Of a DNA stretch of 64,000 bases, positions 47,167-55,957 are shown one piece after another. The position numbers and the translations under genes are program-made. Source of the DNA: Pseudomonas monsensis (GTDB taxonomy: Bacteria; Pseudomonadota; Gammaproteobacteria; Pseudomonadales; Pseudomonadaceae). Location: the NCBI RefSeq assembly GCF_014268495.2, contig NZ_CP077087.1:2545501-2609500 (forward strand). Reading direction: 5' to 3'. The stretch's first letter is position 1, and every line of letters begins with the position of its first letter. The notes below the pieces were generated by a model. The model was not told the origin of the DNA. It was given only the letters and a program-made list of their open reading frames with translations, and did no database searches.

Positions 47167-49089
47167 TCATGACGCGCTCCAGCTAAGGGAGAAGAGGGTC
47201 TGCCCCGGAAGCTCGAAACGCACGCGTCCGTCCTGGCAGGCAAACGGCGCGTCGCGACTGCGATTGTCGGCGCCGAAGTAGCGCAAGGCGCCATTGTTCA
47301 ACGGGCATTTCGCCCCGCTCAGATCAATGCGCTGCAGGCGTGTGCCTTTATTCACGCCGAGCAGACCACGCTGCTCGTCGCCGGCCATCGCCAGTACATC
47401 CACCTCAAATCCATCGTTCTCCAGCCACAGCACCTGATGCAGCCAGTGCTGCGCAATGAACTGCTGGGCCAGCCCCACCGGTTTCAGCTCGAAGCGGCGT
47501 TCATCGTCCGAGACGCGCAGCATGCCTTTGGGGTATTGCGGCTCATCGGCGGCCTGGAACCAGTTGAGCATGCTCAGCAAGCCATCCTGCGAAGCGTTGA
47601 CCACCACCGACGCCCACCACAGCGAGGTGTAGTGGGTTTCCTGATCGTAGGGGCTGAGGCTGGAACCGCTGGACAGATTGGTCTGGTCGAGCAGCAAGGC
47701 TTTACGCGGCTGCCCCTTGCTGTCGAGGCCAACCAGTTCGGCGGCGCGCCGCACGCTGTCGCGGTAGACGCGAGTGGCGAGCAGGTCGCGGATCATCCAT
47801 TCGTGCCACGCCAGTGCATCCACCTGATCGCCTGATTCACTGAGCAGACGCCGCGCCCAGTCGATGCCGCGCTTGTCTGCCGCGTTCTCGGCGAACGGCC
47901 CGTTGACCAGCCGCGAACTGGCCGGCATGGCAATGCGCACACCGGCCCTGGCATTGGCCGGATCGCTGCGCACCTGCCGGGCCATGCTGGTGAAGATCGC
48001 TTGATATTGCGCATAGCTGGAATAGTTGAGGTTCGGCTCGTCGGCAAAGCCGATGTAGTGCGTGCCTTGGCCGCCCAGCGCACGGGTGCCGGCGAGCCAT
48101 GCCGCGAGGCCGCCGTTGCTTTGCACATCGGCGCGCAGATCGGCTTGCCGCTGGCTGCCAGCGAGCAGCGTGATGTCCTGCTTGATGCCGAAACGCTCCT
48201 GATACACCTGACGGAACGCATCTTCGAAATGCGGATTCTTCGCCGTCACATCAACAAAGCTGTAGTAACTCGCCGCTGTCGGTTTCAGCGCATCGAGCGC
48301 GGCATGACTGGCCGCTGGCGGCATCACGTAGGGCAGAGCGATGCCCAGATCCGGCGTGCGCCCCAGGACTTTGTCATGCACGACCAGATGGATCTGGCCG
48401 GCGTCTTCGCGCAAGGGTTTGAGTTGCTGCGGGTTCTGCGCAAACAGATTGGCCGTGCCATCGAGCCAGAACGCCGCCTTGCCGCTGCCTTGCAGGCGCA
48501 GGCGCCAGACTTGCTCGCGCTCGCTGACCGGCAGTGCGACCTGATCGAATTGCCAGTAGGCGCGATAGGGTTTCAGCGCGAGCGTCAGCGCTTGATCATC
48601 GCCGACCCGTTGCGCCTGCAACGCGCTGACGCCGCCATGAAACTTGCCGGCCAGCACGGCGTGTTCGCCGGCGGCGACCTTGAAATACAATTCATCGCCG
48701 TTTTGCGTTTCGGCACTGAAATGCACCTTGGCCGGGGCGAACAGCGCGACGGTGCGCTCGTCATGCTCAACGCGATAATGGCGGAAACTGTAGCCGGGAA
48801 TCTCCAGTCGATAACTGGCCGCACCGGGCAGCAGCGGCCAGCTCTGGCTGCCACGGGTTTCACGGGCCTGAATGAACCGGTCGTCCTGCAACCTGCCCTG
48901 GCCATCGAGCAGATACAAATGCTCTTCATTGGCCTCGGCCTGCCACGCCGGCGTCCAGCGCACCGTCACCGTATCCGGGCGATCCGCTTGCAGATACAGA
49001 CTGCCGTCACGGATCTCGCCCCAACGCATGGACGCGGCAAAGGCGTCCAGCGACAGGCCGAGACCGAGCAGCAGGGCCAGGCCTTTCAT
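47167..49089 (-). CDS. secreted glycoside hydrolase-like protein
   Basis: This 640-residue protein has a signal peptide (about 1-19, ending AFA), an N-terminal beta-sandwich half (about 20-240) and a C-terminal half with a barrel-like pattern containing GFADEPNLNYSSYAQYQ and WHEWMIRDLL, reminiscent of clan GH-A enzymes such as PslG, where Glu in an N-E-P like motif is catalytic. Here the motif reads DEPN. The family is not certain. Polysaccharide clusters often encode a hydrolase that trims or releases the polymer. The longer frame upstream of 49089 lies inside the flippase gene and is discarded. Confidence 0.72.
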   Translation of the reverse strand: MKGLALLLGLGLSLDAFAASMRWGEIRDGSLYLQADRPDTVTVRWTPAWQAEANEEHLYLLDGQGRLQDDRFIQARETRGSQSWPLLPGAASYRLEIPGYSFRHYRVEHDERTVALFAPAKVHFSAETQNGDELYFKVAAGEHAVLAGKFHGGVSALQAQRVGDDQALTLALKPYRAYWQFDQVALPVSEREQVWRLRLQGSGKAAFWLDGTANLFAQNPQQLKPLREDAGQIHLVVHDKVLGRTPDLGIALPYVMPPAASHAALDALKPTAASYYSFVDVTAKNPHFEDAFRQVYQERFGIKQDITLLAGSQRQADLRADVQSNGGLAAWLAGTRALGGQGTHYIGFADEPNLNYSSYAQYQAIFTSMARQVRSDPANARAGVRIAMPASSRLVNGPFAENAADKRGIDWARRLLSESGDQVDALAWHEWMIRDLLATRVYRDSVRRAAELVGLDSKGQPRKALLLDQTNLSSGSSLSPYDQETHYTSLWWASVVVNASQDGLLSMLNWFQAADEPQYPKGMLRVSDDERRFELKPVGLAQQFIAQHWLHQVLWLENDGFEVDVLAMAGDEQRGLLGVNKGTRLQRIDLSGAKCPLNNGALRYFGADNRSRDAPFACQDGRVRFELPGQTLFSLSWSAS

Positions 49090-50393
49090 GCGGTTTTCCG
49101 CCGTTGCAGCATCAGCCACATCGGTGTGACGTCGCGGGGCAGAATGATCAGGGTTTGCCAGAACGGCACGCCGCTCAAGCGGCAGTACAACATCAGCATC
49201 GCCACGGTCACGGCCAGATAGGCAATCGACGAAGCCGCCGCCGCGCCGACGATGCCGTAGGCCGGAATCAGCACCAGGTTCAGCGCCAGATTGAGCAGGG
49301 CGCCCAGGCCCATCAACAACGACACCGTGCCGGGGCGGTTTTTGCCCAGCAGATCGAGGCGCAGAATGCTTGCGTAGCACAGGCCCAGCAGCCCCGGCAG
49401 CAACGCGAGCAACGCCGGGTACGCCGGTTGGTAAGCGACCCCGAACAGCGTGACGATCAGCCATTGGCCAATCACCGCCATGCTCAGGCAAGCGCCGAGC
49501 ATCACCGTGGCGGTCAGGCGCAGGGCCAGTGGCGTGACCTTGTCCATGCCTTCGTCCTGTTGCAGCAGGCGTTTCATCAAGGGTGTGGTCACCGCCTCCG
49601 GAACGATCAGCAGCAGTTCGGCGGCGGCGCTGGCCATTGCGTAATGGCCCAGCGCGGTACTGCCGAGCAAAGCACCGATAAACAGATAATCCGAGCGCAG
49701 GATCACTTGCTGGAACAGCAGGTCCGGATGGCTGCGGGCGCTGTAGCGCAGCAGTTCGTTCTGGCTGGCGCGATCCCACTGCAGCTGCAACGGTTGCGCA
49801 CGTTTGAGCCAGACCCAGCCGGCGAGCACGACCAGGCTGATGCCGGCCAGCCAACTGATCAGCGCCGCTTCGAGGGCGGCACTTTTCCACATCCAGAACA
49901 GGGCGAGAAACAGCAGCAGCGGCGCCAGTGACTCGACCAGGCGCAAGGCGTTGAACGCCACCACACCGCCCGAGGCGTTGTGCAAGGTCAGCAGACCGCT
50001 TTTCAATACCGTCAGCGGCACCGCCAGCAGCAACAGCCAGGCGAGCAGACCGAGTTGCACGGTGACATCCAGTTCACTGCCGAATTCACGTACCAGCGCC
50101 ACCACCAGCAAGGTCAACAACCCGGCCAGCAAACAGCCGAACACCAACACCTGACTGAGCAGCAGGCCCATCGGCCGTTGCTTGGCGGCCTGATAGCCGA
50201 CCGCCGAGTTCAGCCCGCCACTGGTGGCCGCACTGATCAGGTCCGGCAAGGTGCTGAGCAGGGCAAACAGCCCGCGCTCACTTGGCCCGAGGATCCGCGC
50301 CAGCAGCACGTTGCGCAGCAAGCGCAGGGCGATCATCGCCAGTTTGGTGCCCATGCTCAGCGCCAGATGCTTGAGGTAGTGGCCTCGACTCAT
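49086..50393 (-). CDS. Wzx-like polysaccharide flippase
   Basis: This 435-residue polytopic membrane protein has 12-14 predicted helices (for example LLSQVLVFGCLLAGLLTLLVVAL, LLFLALFWMW, LALLPGLLGLCYASIL, LNLALNLVLIPAYGIVGAA) of the MOP/MATE superfamily. It would flip undecaprenyl-linked repeat units to the periplasm. ATG 50393 overlaps the upstream stop, and its own stop overlaps the hydrolase start. Confidence 0.9.
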   Translation of the reverse strand: MSRGHYLKHLALSMGTKLAMIALRLLRNVLLARILGPSERGLFALLSTLPDLISAATSGGLNSAVGYQAAKQRPMGLLLSQVLVFGCLLAGLLTLLVVALVREFGSELDVTVQLGLLAWLLLLAVPLTVLKSGLLTLHNASGGVVAFNALRLVESLAPLLLFLALFWMWKSAALEAALISWLAGISLVVLAGWVWLKRAQPLQLQWDRASQNELLRYSARSHPDLLFQQVILRSDYLFIGALLGSTALGHYAMASAAAELLLIVPEAVTTPLMKRLLQQDEGMDKVTPLALRLTATVMLGACLSMAVIGQWLIVTLFGVAYQPAYPALLALLPGLLGLCYASILRLDLLGKNRPGTVSLLMGLGALLNLALNLVLIPAYGIVGAAAASSIAYLAVTVAMLMLYCRLSGVPFWQTLIILPRDVTPMWLMLQRRKTA

Positions 50394-51391
50394 GGCCGTG
50401 CCCCGCGAAAGATTCGCCACGACAGCAGTTCCGGATTGCGTGCAGTGCGCTGACTGACGCCGAAACGCGGCAGGTTCAGCGGATCGCCTTCGCCGCGATA
50501 GATGCCGGTGGCGGTGCCCAGGGCGAACGGATAATCGTGGCGGGCAAGCTGTTCGCGCACGCGTTGGTCGTTGTCACCGTTGGGGTAGCAATACACCGGC
50601 AACGGCCGGTTGCAGCCGTTGTTCAGGGCATCGCGGCTGCGGCTGATTTCCTCGCTCAGGCGCACATCATCCAGACCGGTGAGAATCGCGTGACTGGCAC
50701 CGTGCGGGCCGAAACGCACCAGCCCGGACGCCTCCAGCGCCCGCACCTGATGCCAGTCCAGCGCTTGCGGCTGCGACTCTTGCGGACATTCATCGGTCAG
50801 GCGTTCCAGTTCGCGCGGCTCCAGGCCCTTGAGCCCTTGCAGGTAATGCAGCAGCGCCAGACTGCGCCGGTCGACGTCAATGTCGTCGAGCAGCACCGGC
50901 AGCGGATGACCGCACGCTTGCAGGCATTCGATCAAATGCATTCGCGGCTTCTCGCCGTGGCTGCCCCACAGGGTTTCGCCGAGGGCCTCCCACCAGAAAC
51001 GTTGACGGCTGCCGATGAAATCGGTGGAGAGGAAAATACTCGCCGGTATCTGATATTTCTGCAGCAGCGGCCAGGCGTTGACCGCGTTGTCGCGCCAGCC
51101 GTCATCGAACGTCAGCGCCACCCGCGGGCGCTCGGTGCGCAGCGAGTTGGGCTGGAGGATTTCCATCAGCGGCACGCAGTCGAAGTGGCGACGCAGCCAC
51201 ACCAGCAAGTGCTCGAAGGCCTTGGGCCCGACGCACAGTTCATTGCGGTGCGGCAGGTTGGCGGCGCGGTCGTTGGCCAGCACCCGGTGCAGCATCAGAA
51301 TCACCCCGGCACCGTGCAACTGGTTGCGGCCCACGGAAGAGTTGAGATAGAGCCAGCCACTGGTGCGTTTTATCAGTTGTTTGATCGCCAT
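50390..51391 (-). CDS. NodB-type polysaccharide deacetylase
   Basis: This 333-residue protein has the NodB domain motif VALTFDDGWRDNAVNAWPLL, the HGASHAIL metal-binding motif and YCYPNGDNDQRV. The first ~30 residues are hydrophilic, so a cytoplasmic or periplasmic site is unclear. GAGGACC precedes the ATG. It probably deacetylates the sugar chain or a precursor; it is the second deacetylase in the cluster. Confidence 0.88.
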   Translation of the reverse strand: MAIKQLIKRTSGWLYLNSSVGRNQLHGAGVILMLHRVLANDRAANLPHRNELCVGPKAFEHLLVWLRRHFDCVPLMEILQPNSLRTERPRVALTFDDGWRDNAVNAWPLLQKYQIPASIFLSTDFIGSRQRFWWEALGETLWGSHGEKPRMHLIECLQACGHPLPVLLDDIDVDRRSLALLHYLQGLKGLEPRELERLTDECPQESQPQALDWHQVRALEASGLVRFGPHGASHAILTGLDDVRLSEEISRSRDALNNGCNRPLPVYCYPNGDNDQRVREQLARHDYPFALGTATGIYRGEGDPLNLPRFGVSQRTARNPELLSWRIFRGARP

Positions 51392-51404
51392 GGCTTCGGT
51401 CCTC

Positions 51405-52541
51405 TTAACGGTTCTGTTCAGGATTCCACTGGGCATACCGCTGGCCGCGCAGGAACTGCCACAGGCCGAGGCTCATCCCGGCGAGCGTGACCAGCAGAAA
51501 CGCGGCCAGACGAAACGGTTTCGGCAAGCGGTGTTGCGAGTCGAGTAAACCGGCGATCGCCACGCCATAGCCGAACAGCTGGGCGATCAGGGCCAGGCGA
51601 TAGAAACCGTGGTCGTCCCACAGCCAGAAGTTGCTCAGCAGCAACGGCAGCAGGAGGATCGGCGCCAGGCGGCGGATCAGTTTGTGGCTGATCAGTGCGA
51701 CCGAATACAGGCCATGTTTGAGGGGGTTGAGCAGCTCACTGCGCTGGGCCAGGCTTTGCAAGCCACCGACAGTCACGCGTTGACGACGGCGGAACTGTTT
51801 GTCCGCTTCGTCGACGCCGTGGTCGATCACTTGCGCCTCGGGGACGTACACAATGCGTTTGAAAGCGACCGGTGCGCAGGTACTGATGAAAAAATCGTCG
51901 TTGACCTCCGCCGGTACGTTCTGGAACAGCTCGCGGCGCAGGGCGAGCAGAGCGCCGTCGGCGGAGACCATGCAGCCGGTGCGGTTCTCCATCCGGCGCA
52001 ACCAGCCCTCGTAGTGCCGATACAGGCTGTCGCCGACGCTGAGGCCGCCGCCGGTCACCGGGATCACCATGTGCCCGGCGCAGGCACCGACAGCGGGATC
52101 GCTCAACGGCGCGAGCAAGTGGCCGAGGGTTTCCCGCGACCATTGGTTGTCGGCATCGGTGAACACCAGAATGTCGCCGGTGGTCAGGGCCACTCCGGCG
52201 TTCAGCGTTGCCGCTTTGCCCTGACGCGGCAGGTCGAGCACGCTGATGCGCGCATCAACCACCTTGCGCGCGCAGGCCACGGTGTCGTCGCTGGAGCCGT
52301 CGCTGGCGAGAATGATCTGCAAACTGGCCGGTTGATAATCCTGCGCCAGCAACGTGCGCAGCTTGTGCTCGATATGCCGCGCCTCGTTGTGTGCGGCGAT
52401 CACGATGCTCACGTTCAGCGGCGGTGCCGGGGCGTGACGCCATGCCGGAAACAGCGGCGACAGAAGTGTCAGCAGCAACGGGTAACCCACGTAGGCATAC
52501 ACCGGCAGCAACAGGCACAGCCAGAAAATGAATTCAGCCAC
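51405..52541 (-). CDS. membrane glycosyltransferase family 2 (processive type)
   Basis: This 378-residue protein has a TM helix at about 3-25, a GT-2 domain (SIVIAAHNEARHI, LASDGSSDDT, VFTDADNQ, EVNDDFFIS, RRRQRV) and C-terminal TM helices (about 295-365). It starts with GTG after AGGAGG and overlaps the second GT-2 gene by 8 bp. Confidence 0.88.
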   Translation of the reverse strand: MAEFIFWLCLLLPVYAYVGYPLLLTLLSPLFPAWRHAPAPPLNVSIVIAAHNEARHIEHKLRTLLAQDYQPASLQIILASDGSSDDTVACARKVVDARISVLDLPRQGKAATLNAGVALTTGDILVFTDADNQWSRETLGHLLAPLSDPAVGACAGHMVIPVTGGGLSVGDSLYRHYEGWLRRMENRTGCMVSADGALLALRRELFQNVPAEVNDDFFISTCAPVAFKRIVYVPEAQVIDHGVDEADKQFRRRQRVTVGGLQSLAQRSELLNPLKHGLYSVALISHKLIRRLAPILLLPLLLSNFWLWDDHGFYRLALIAQLFGYGVAIAGLLDSQHRLPKPFRLAAFLLVTLAGMSLGLWQFLRGQRYAQWNPEQNR

Positions 52542-53502
52542 GGGCAGGCCTCCTGGCGTTCCAATGACACAGATTGAGAATGAACGCCGCCCCGGCGAGG
52601 TGCAGGCGCACCCAGTGCAGGCCCCACAGTTGCAGGGTCAGTCCGAGGTCGTGATGGCGTGCACTCTGACGAATGCTCAGGACCAGTCCGGGTAACAGGG
52701 TCAACAGCACCATGACTGCCGCGTGATGCGGAAAACCGTCGAGCAGAGCCGAGATCGCGAGGAAATCCAGAATCCACACCGCCAGCGACAGCAGCGGAAA
52801 ACGCAGCAGGCGCAGGCTGAAACCATGGGTGCGCAGCAGTTGCAGATGGCTGCCCTGACGCCACATTTCCTTGCCCATCCACTCACGCCAGTTCATCTCG
52901 TAGCCCCAGTGCAGGGCCACGCTGCTGTTCACCGACAGCAGCCGCGCACCTTGTTTGTGCAGGCGCAGGGTGAACTCCTTGTCTTCGCCGGTGCGCAGGT
53001 GTTCGTTGAACCCGCCGACCTTGTCGAAACAGCTGCGGCGCATCAGCAGGTTGGAACTGGGCAGCCACTCCACCGGGTGCGACGCCTGAGTCGACGGGCG
53101 CAGTGTGCGCCGTTGCCAGGCGGTGGCGTACCACGGCGCGGCGGCGGGGGTGTGCAGGTCGAGACCGAACACGTCGGCCTGTCCCTCGGCTTGCAGCTCG
53201 AACAATGGCTTGAGCCAGTCTTCGGGCATCTCGACATCGGCGTCGATGAACGCGAGCCACTCGCCGCTCGCCAGCAGCACGCCGCGATTGCGCAGGGCGC
53301 CGATCAGCAGGCCCGGCAGCACCAGCACCTGCGCGCCGAACTGGCGGGCGATGTGCGGACCGTCGTCGCTCGAACCGTTGTCGACCACAATCAACTCACA
53401 CTCCACGTTGGCCGCATGCGCGGCTTTTTGTGCAGCCAGCAGCGTGCGGCCGATGTGCCGGGCCTCGTTGTACATCGGGATGATGATGCTGATCCGGCTC
53501 AT
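52534..53502 (-). CDS. glycosyltransferase family 2
   Basis: This 322-residue protein has the GT-A fold with SIIIPMYNEARHIGR, VVDNGSSDD, FIDADVEMP, NLLMRR and GEDKEFTLRL. It has TM segments near its C-terminus. The ATG at 53502 overlaps the upstream stop (ATGA). Confidence 0.88.
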   Translation of the reverse strand: MSRISIIIPMYNEARHIGRTLLAAQKAAHAANVECELIVVDNGSSDDGPHIARQFGAQVLVLPGLLIGALRNRGVLLASGEWLAFIDADVEMPEDWLKPLFELQAEGQADVFGLDLHTPAAAPWYATAWQRRTLRPSTQASHPVEWLPSSNLLMRRSCFDKVGGFNEHLRTGEDKEFTLRLHKQGARLLSVNSSVALHWGYEMNWREWMGKEMWRQGSHLQLLRTHGFSLRLLRFPLLSLAVWILDFLAISALLDGFPHHAAVMVLLTLLPGLVLSIRQSARHHDLGLTLQLWGLHWVRLHLAGAAFILNLCHWNARRPARG

Positions 53503-54869
53503 GCGCGGGCCTCGGTCAGGGGGGCTTGTTCGGCTTTCAGGCGCAGCACGCTGGTCAGCGCGAGCATGATCCACACGTATTTCTGGTTCGGCGCGCTGAG
53601 GAACATCAGGAACAGGGTCAGCGACAGAAAGCTCACGCCCAGGTGGGTCATCAGGTCTGCCTGTTGCCCGTCACGGCGCAGCAGCCACGCGGCGCGTGCG
53701 CGGATCAGGTTGTACAGGCCCAGGCCAAGCATGCCGACGAACAGCAGCCCGGCGGGAATCCCCAGTTCACTGAAGATTTCCAGGTAGGTGTTGTGGGCAC
53801 GGCGATAGAGGTCGCCGATCTTGCGGTTGGCGGAAAACGCCTTGGCGTAACCGGTGGTTGCATAGTGCAGCGGGAAAGTGCCGGGGCCGGAGCCGAGCAG
53901 CGGGTTTTCGCGGATCATCTGGCTGCCGACCACGATGTACGAGGCGCGACGGCCGAGGGATTCGTCGTCGTGGCCCTTGGCCCCGGCGCTGAGCACGCTC
54001 AGGGATTGAATGCGTGCGATGTAGCCGGCGGGCATCGCGTAGATCGCCAGCGGAATCACAATGGCTGCGCCGAGCATGGCGAAACCCAGGTGCCGTGGGC
54101 GGATCCGGGTCAGTTGGGCGCGGTAGTGCCAGCAGCCGATCAACAGACTCAGCGCCACCACCACCAACCCGGAGCGCGACTCGGTCTTGGTCATGCCGCC
54201 GAGCAGCAACAGGCAGCAGGCGCCCCAGAACAACCGGTGCAGCAGGTTGGGGCCGCGAATCACCAACAGCAGCGCCAACGGAATGGCGAAGGCGATCAGC
54301 AGGGCGAAGGCGTTGGGGTCTTCGAGCAGCCCGGCCGCACGACCCTGGTCCTGGAATTTGGCCGAGAACATCGCCATGGCACAGGTAGCGCTGACGCTCA
54401 GGGTTACCAGTCTGGCAAACAGGTCGAGGTTCAGTTCGCGACCAATCAGCAGGGTGATGACAAACAGGATCAGCCCGACGCTCAACTCGCGCAGGTGCCC
54501 CAGCGACATGCCCAGGTCATCGGTATTGAGCAGGCTGAGGAAATACAGGACCAGAAACCACAGCAAAAAACGCCACAGGTTGCTGCGCAGGCGCTCACCG
54601 GGAATCTGATGCAGGGCCAGTTGCAGCATCAGGATCACCGCCAGCGAGGCGCCGAGCAGTTTGCTCCCGGAGAACGCGCTGTCCTTGAAGAACCCTTCGA
54701 ACGGCACCAGCGCGGCAATCCCCAGCAGGCCCCAGGTCGGCTTGCGGTACAACACCGAAAAACCCACCAGACCAATGACGGCGCCGGGTGCCAGAAACGG
54801 ATAAGGGCTGGCGAGCAAACCGATGCACACCAAACCAAGCAGAGTGACGATCGAGAGCGGGAAAATCAT
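53499..54869 (-). CDS. Wzy-like polymerase / O-antigen ligase family protein
   Basis: This 456-residue protein has about twelve TM helices and the periplasmic-loop pattern of the family (SGPGTFPLHYATTGYAK, RRAHNTYLEIFSELGIPAGLL). In a Wzx/Wzy-type cluster it would polymerise repeat units. Confidence 0.88.
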   Translation of the reverse strand: MIFPLSIVTLLGLVCIGLLASPYPFLAPGAVIGLVGFSVLYRKPTWGLLGIAALVPFEGFFKDSAFSGSKLLGASLAVILMLQLALHQIPGERLRSNLWRFLLWFLVLYFLSLLNTDDLGMSLGHLRELSVGLILFVITLLIGRELNLDLFARLVTLSVSATCAMAMFSAKFQDQGRAAGLLEDPNAFALLIAFAIPLALLLVIRGPNLLHRLFWGACCLLLLGGMTKTESRSGLVVVALSLLIGCWHYRAQLTRIRPRHLGFAMLGAAIVIPLAIYAMPAGYIARIQSLSVLSAGAKGHDDESLGRRASYIVVGSQMIRENPLLGSGPGTFPLHYATTGYAKAFSANRKIGDLYRRAHNTYLEIFSELGIPAGLLFVGMLGLGLYNLIRARAAWLLRRDGQQADLMTHLGVSFLSLTLFLMFLSAPNQKYVWIMLALTSVLRLKAEQAPLTEARA

Positions 54870-55957
54870 GCGCGTGCCTCCCGTGCCGTGCGGATGTACA
54901 GCTGCGACCAGCGTTCGGCCAGGGCCTTGAGGTCGTAGCGATCCTGTTGCGTGCGTTTTGCGTTGTCGCGCAACTGGCGCGCCAGTTTCGGCTCGCTCAG
55001 CAGGGTGTCGAGCTGACGGGCGAGGGCGGCGGTGTCGACGGGGGAGGCGAGCAGGCCGTTATGCCGATGTTCGAGCACATCGGGAATCCCGCCCACCGCG
55101 AACGCCACCACCGGCACGCCAGCCTGCATCGCCTCCAGCAAAATCATCGGCGTGCCCTCGGTGCGCGAGCTGATCACCAGCGCATCGAGCTGTCGCCACC
55201 ACGGTTGCATGTGGGTCTGATACCCCGGCAGACGTATCCGTTGCTGCAGACCGGCGTTGTCGATCCGTGCCTGCAACGCCTCGCGTTCCGGGCCATCGCC
55301 GAGCATCACCGCATCCAGTTGCGGATGCTGGTGACACAGCGGGATCAGCACATCGAGAAACAGATCCGGGCCTTTTTCACTGCTCAACCGTCCGACGTAA
55401 CCGCTCAGCCAACGCTGCCGGTCGCCGTCCGGGACCAGCGCCGCGGCGGCGGGCAAACCGTTGGGAATTACCTGCAACTTCTCCGCCCGGACACTGGCCT
55501 GACGGTGCAGCGCGGCGATGCTTTCCGCCACGCAGACCACCCGATCCACCGACGCGGTGCGGCACAGTTGCAGGCTCAGCCAGGTGTAGAACTTCTGCTT
55601 GCGACTGCGCGGGGTGAAGCCGTGCTGGGTAATCACCAGCGGCAGGCGCAACAGCGTCGCCCCGACCCAGCCGAATAGCAGGCCCTTGAAATTGTGCGTG
55701 TTGATCAGCGGCTGTTCACTGCGCCGCTGCCGCAAGTGCTTGAGCAATTCGCCCAGGCCGGCACACCCGCGACAGTCCACCCCGGCCTCACGAAAGCGCG
55801 CGATCAGTTCCGCTGGCGCGTCGAGAAACAGCACCTGATGCTGTCCCGGCGTCGCCAGGCAATGATCCAGCAACATCCGCTCGGCGCCATAGAAACCGCC
55901 GCTGCTGAGCAAATGAATGATCGGCAGCGCGGGGTTCGGGGCGGACGCAGTGTTCAA
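54866..55957 (-). CDS. glycosyltransferase family 4
   Basis: This 363-residue GT-B enzyme has an N-terminal acceptor domain (HLLSSGGFYGAERMLLDHC) and a C-terminal donor domain with VGRLSSEKGPDLFLD, MLGDGPERE and the E-x7-E motif in SRTEGTPMILLEAMQAGVPVVA. It overlaps both neighbours by 4 bp. Confidence 0.92.
   Translation of the reverse strand: MNTASAPNPALPIIHLLSSGGFYGAERMLLDHCLATPGQHQVLFLDAPAELIARFREAGVDCRGCAGLGELLKHLRQRRSEQPLINTHNFKGLLFGWVGATLLRLPLVITQHGFTPRSRKQKFYTWLSLQLCRTASVDRVVCVAESIAALHRQASVRAEKLQVIPNGLPAAAALVPDGDRQRWLSGYVGRLSSEKGPDLFLDVLIPLCHQHPQLDAVMLGDGPEREALQARIDNAGLQQRIRLPGYQTHMQPWWRQLDALVISSRTEGTPMILLEAMQAGVPVVAFAVGGIPDVLEHRHNGLLASPVDTAALARQLDTLLSEPKLARQLRDNAKRTQQDRYDLKALAERWSQLYIRTAREARA

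Noticed and set aside
49090..49890. 267-codon extension of the hydrolase frame
   Set aside because: It is the out-of-frame shadow of the flippase gene; the signal peptide begins at 49089.
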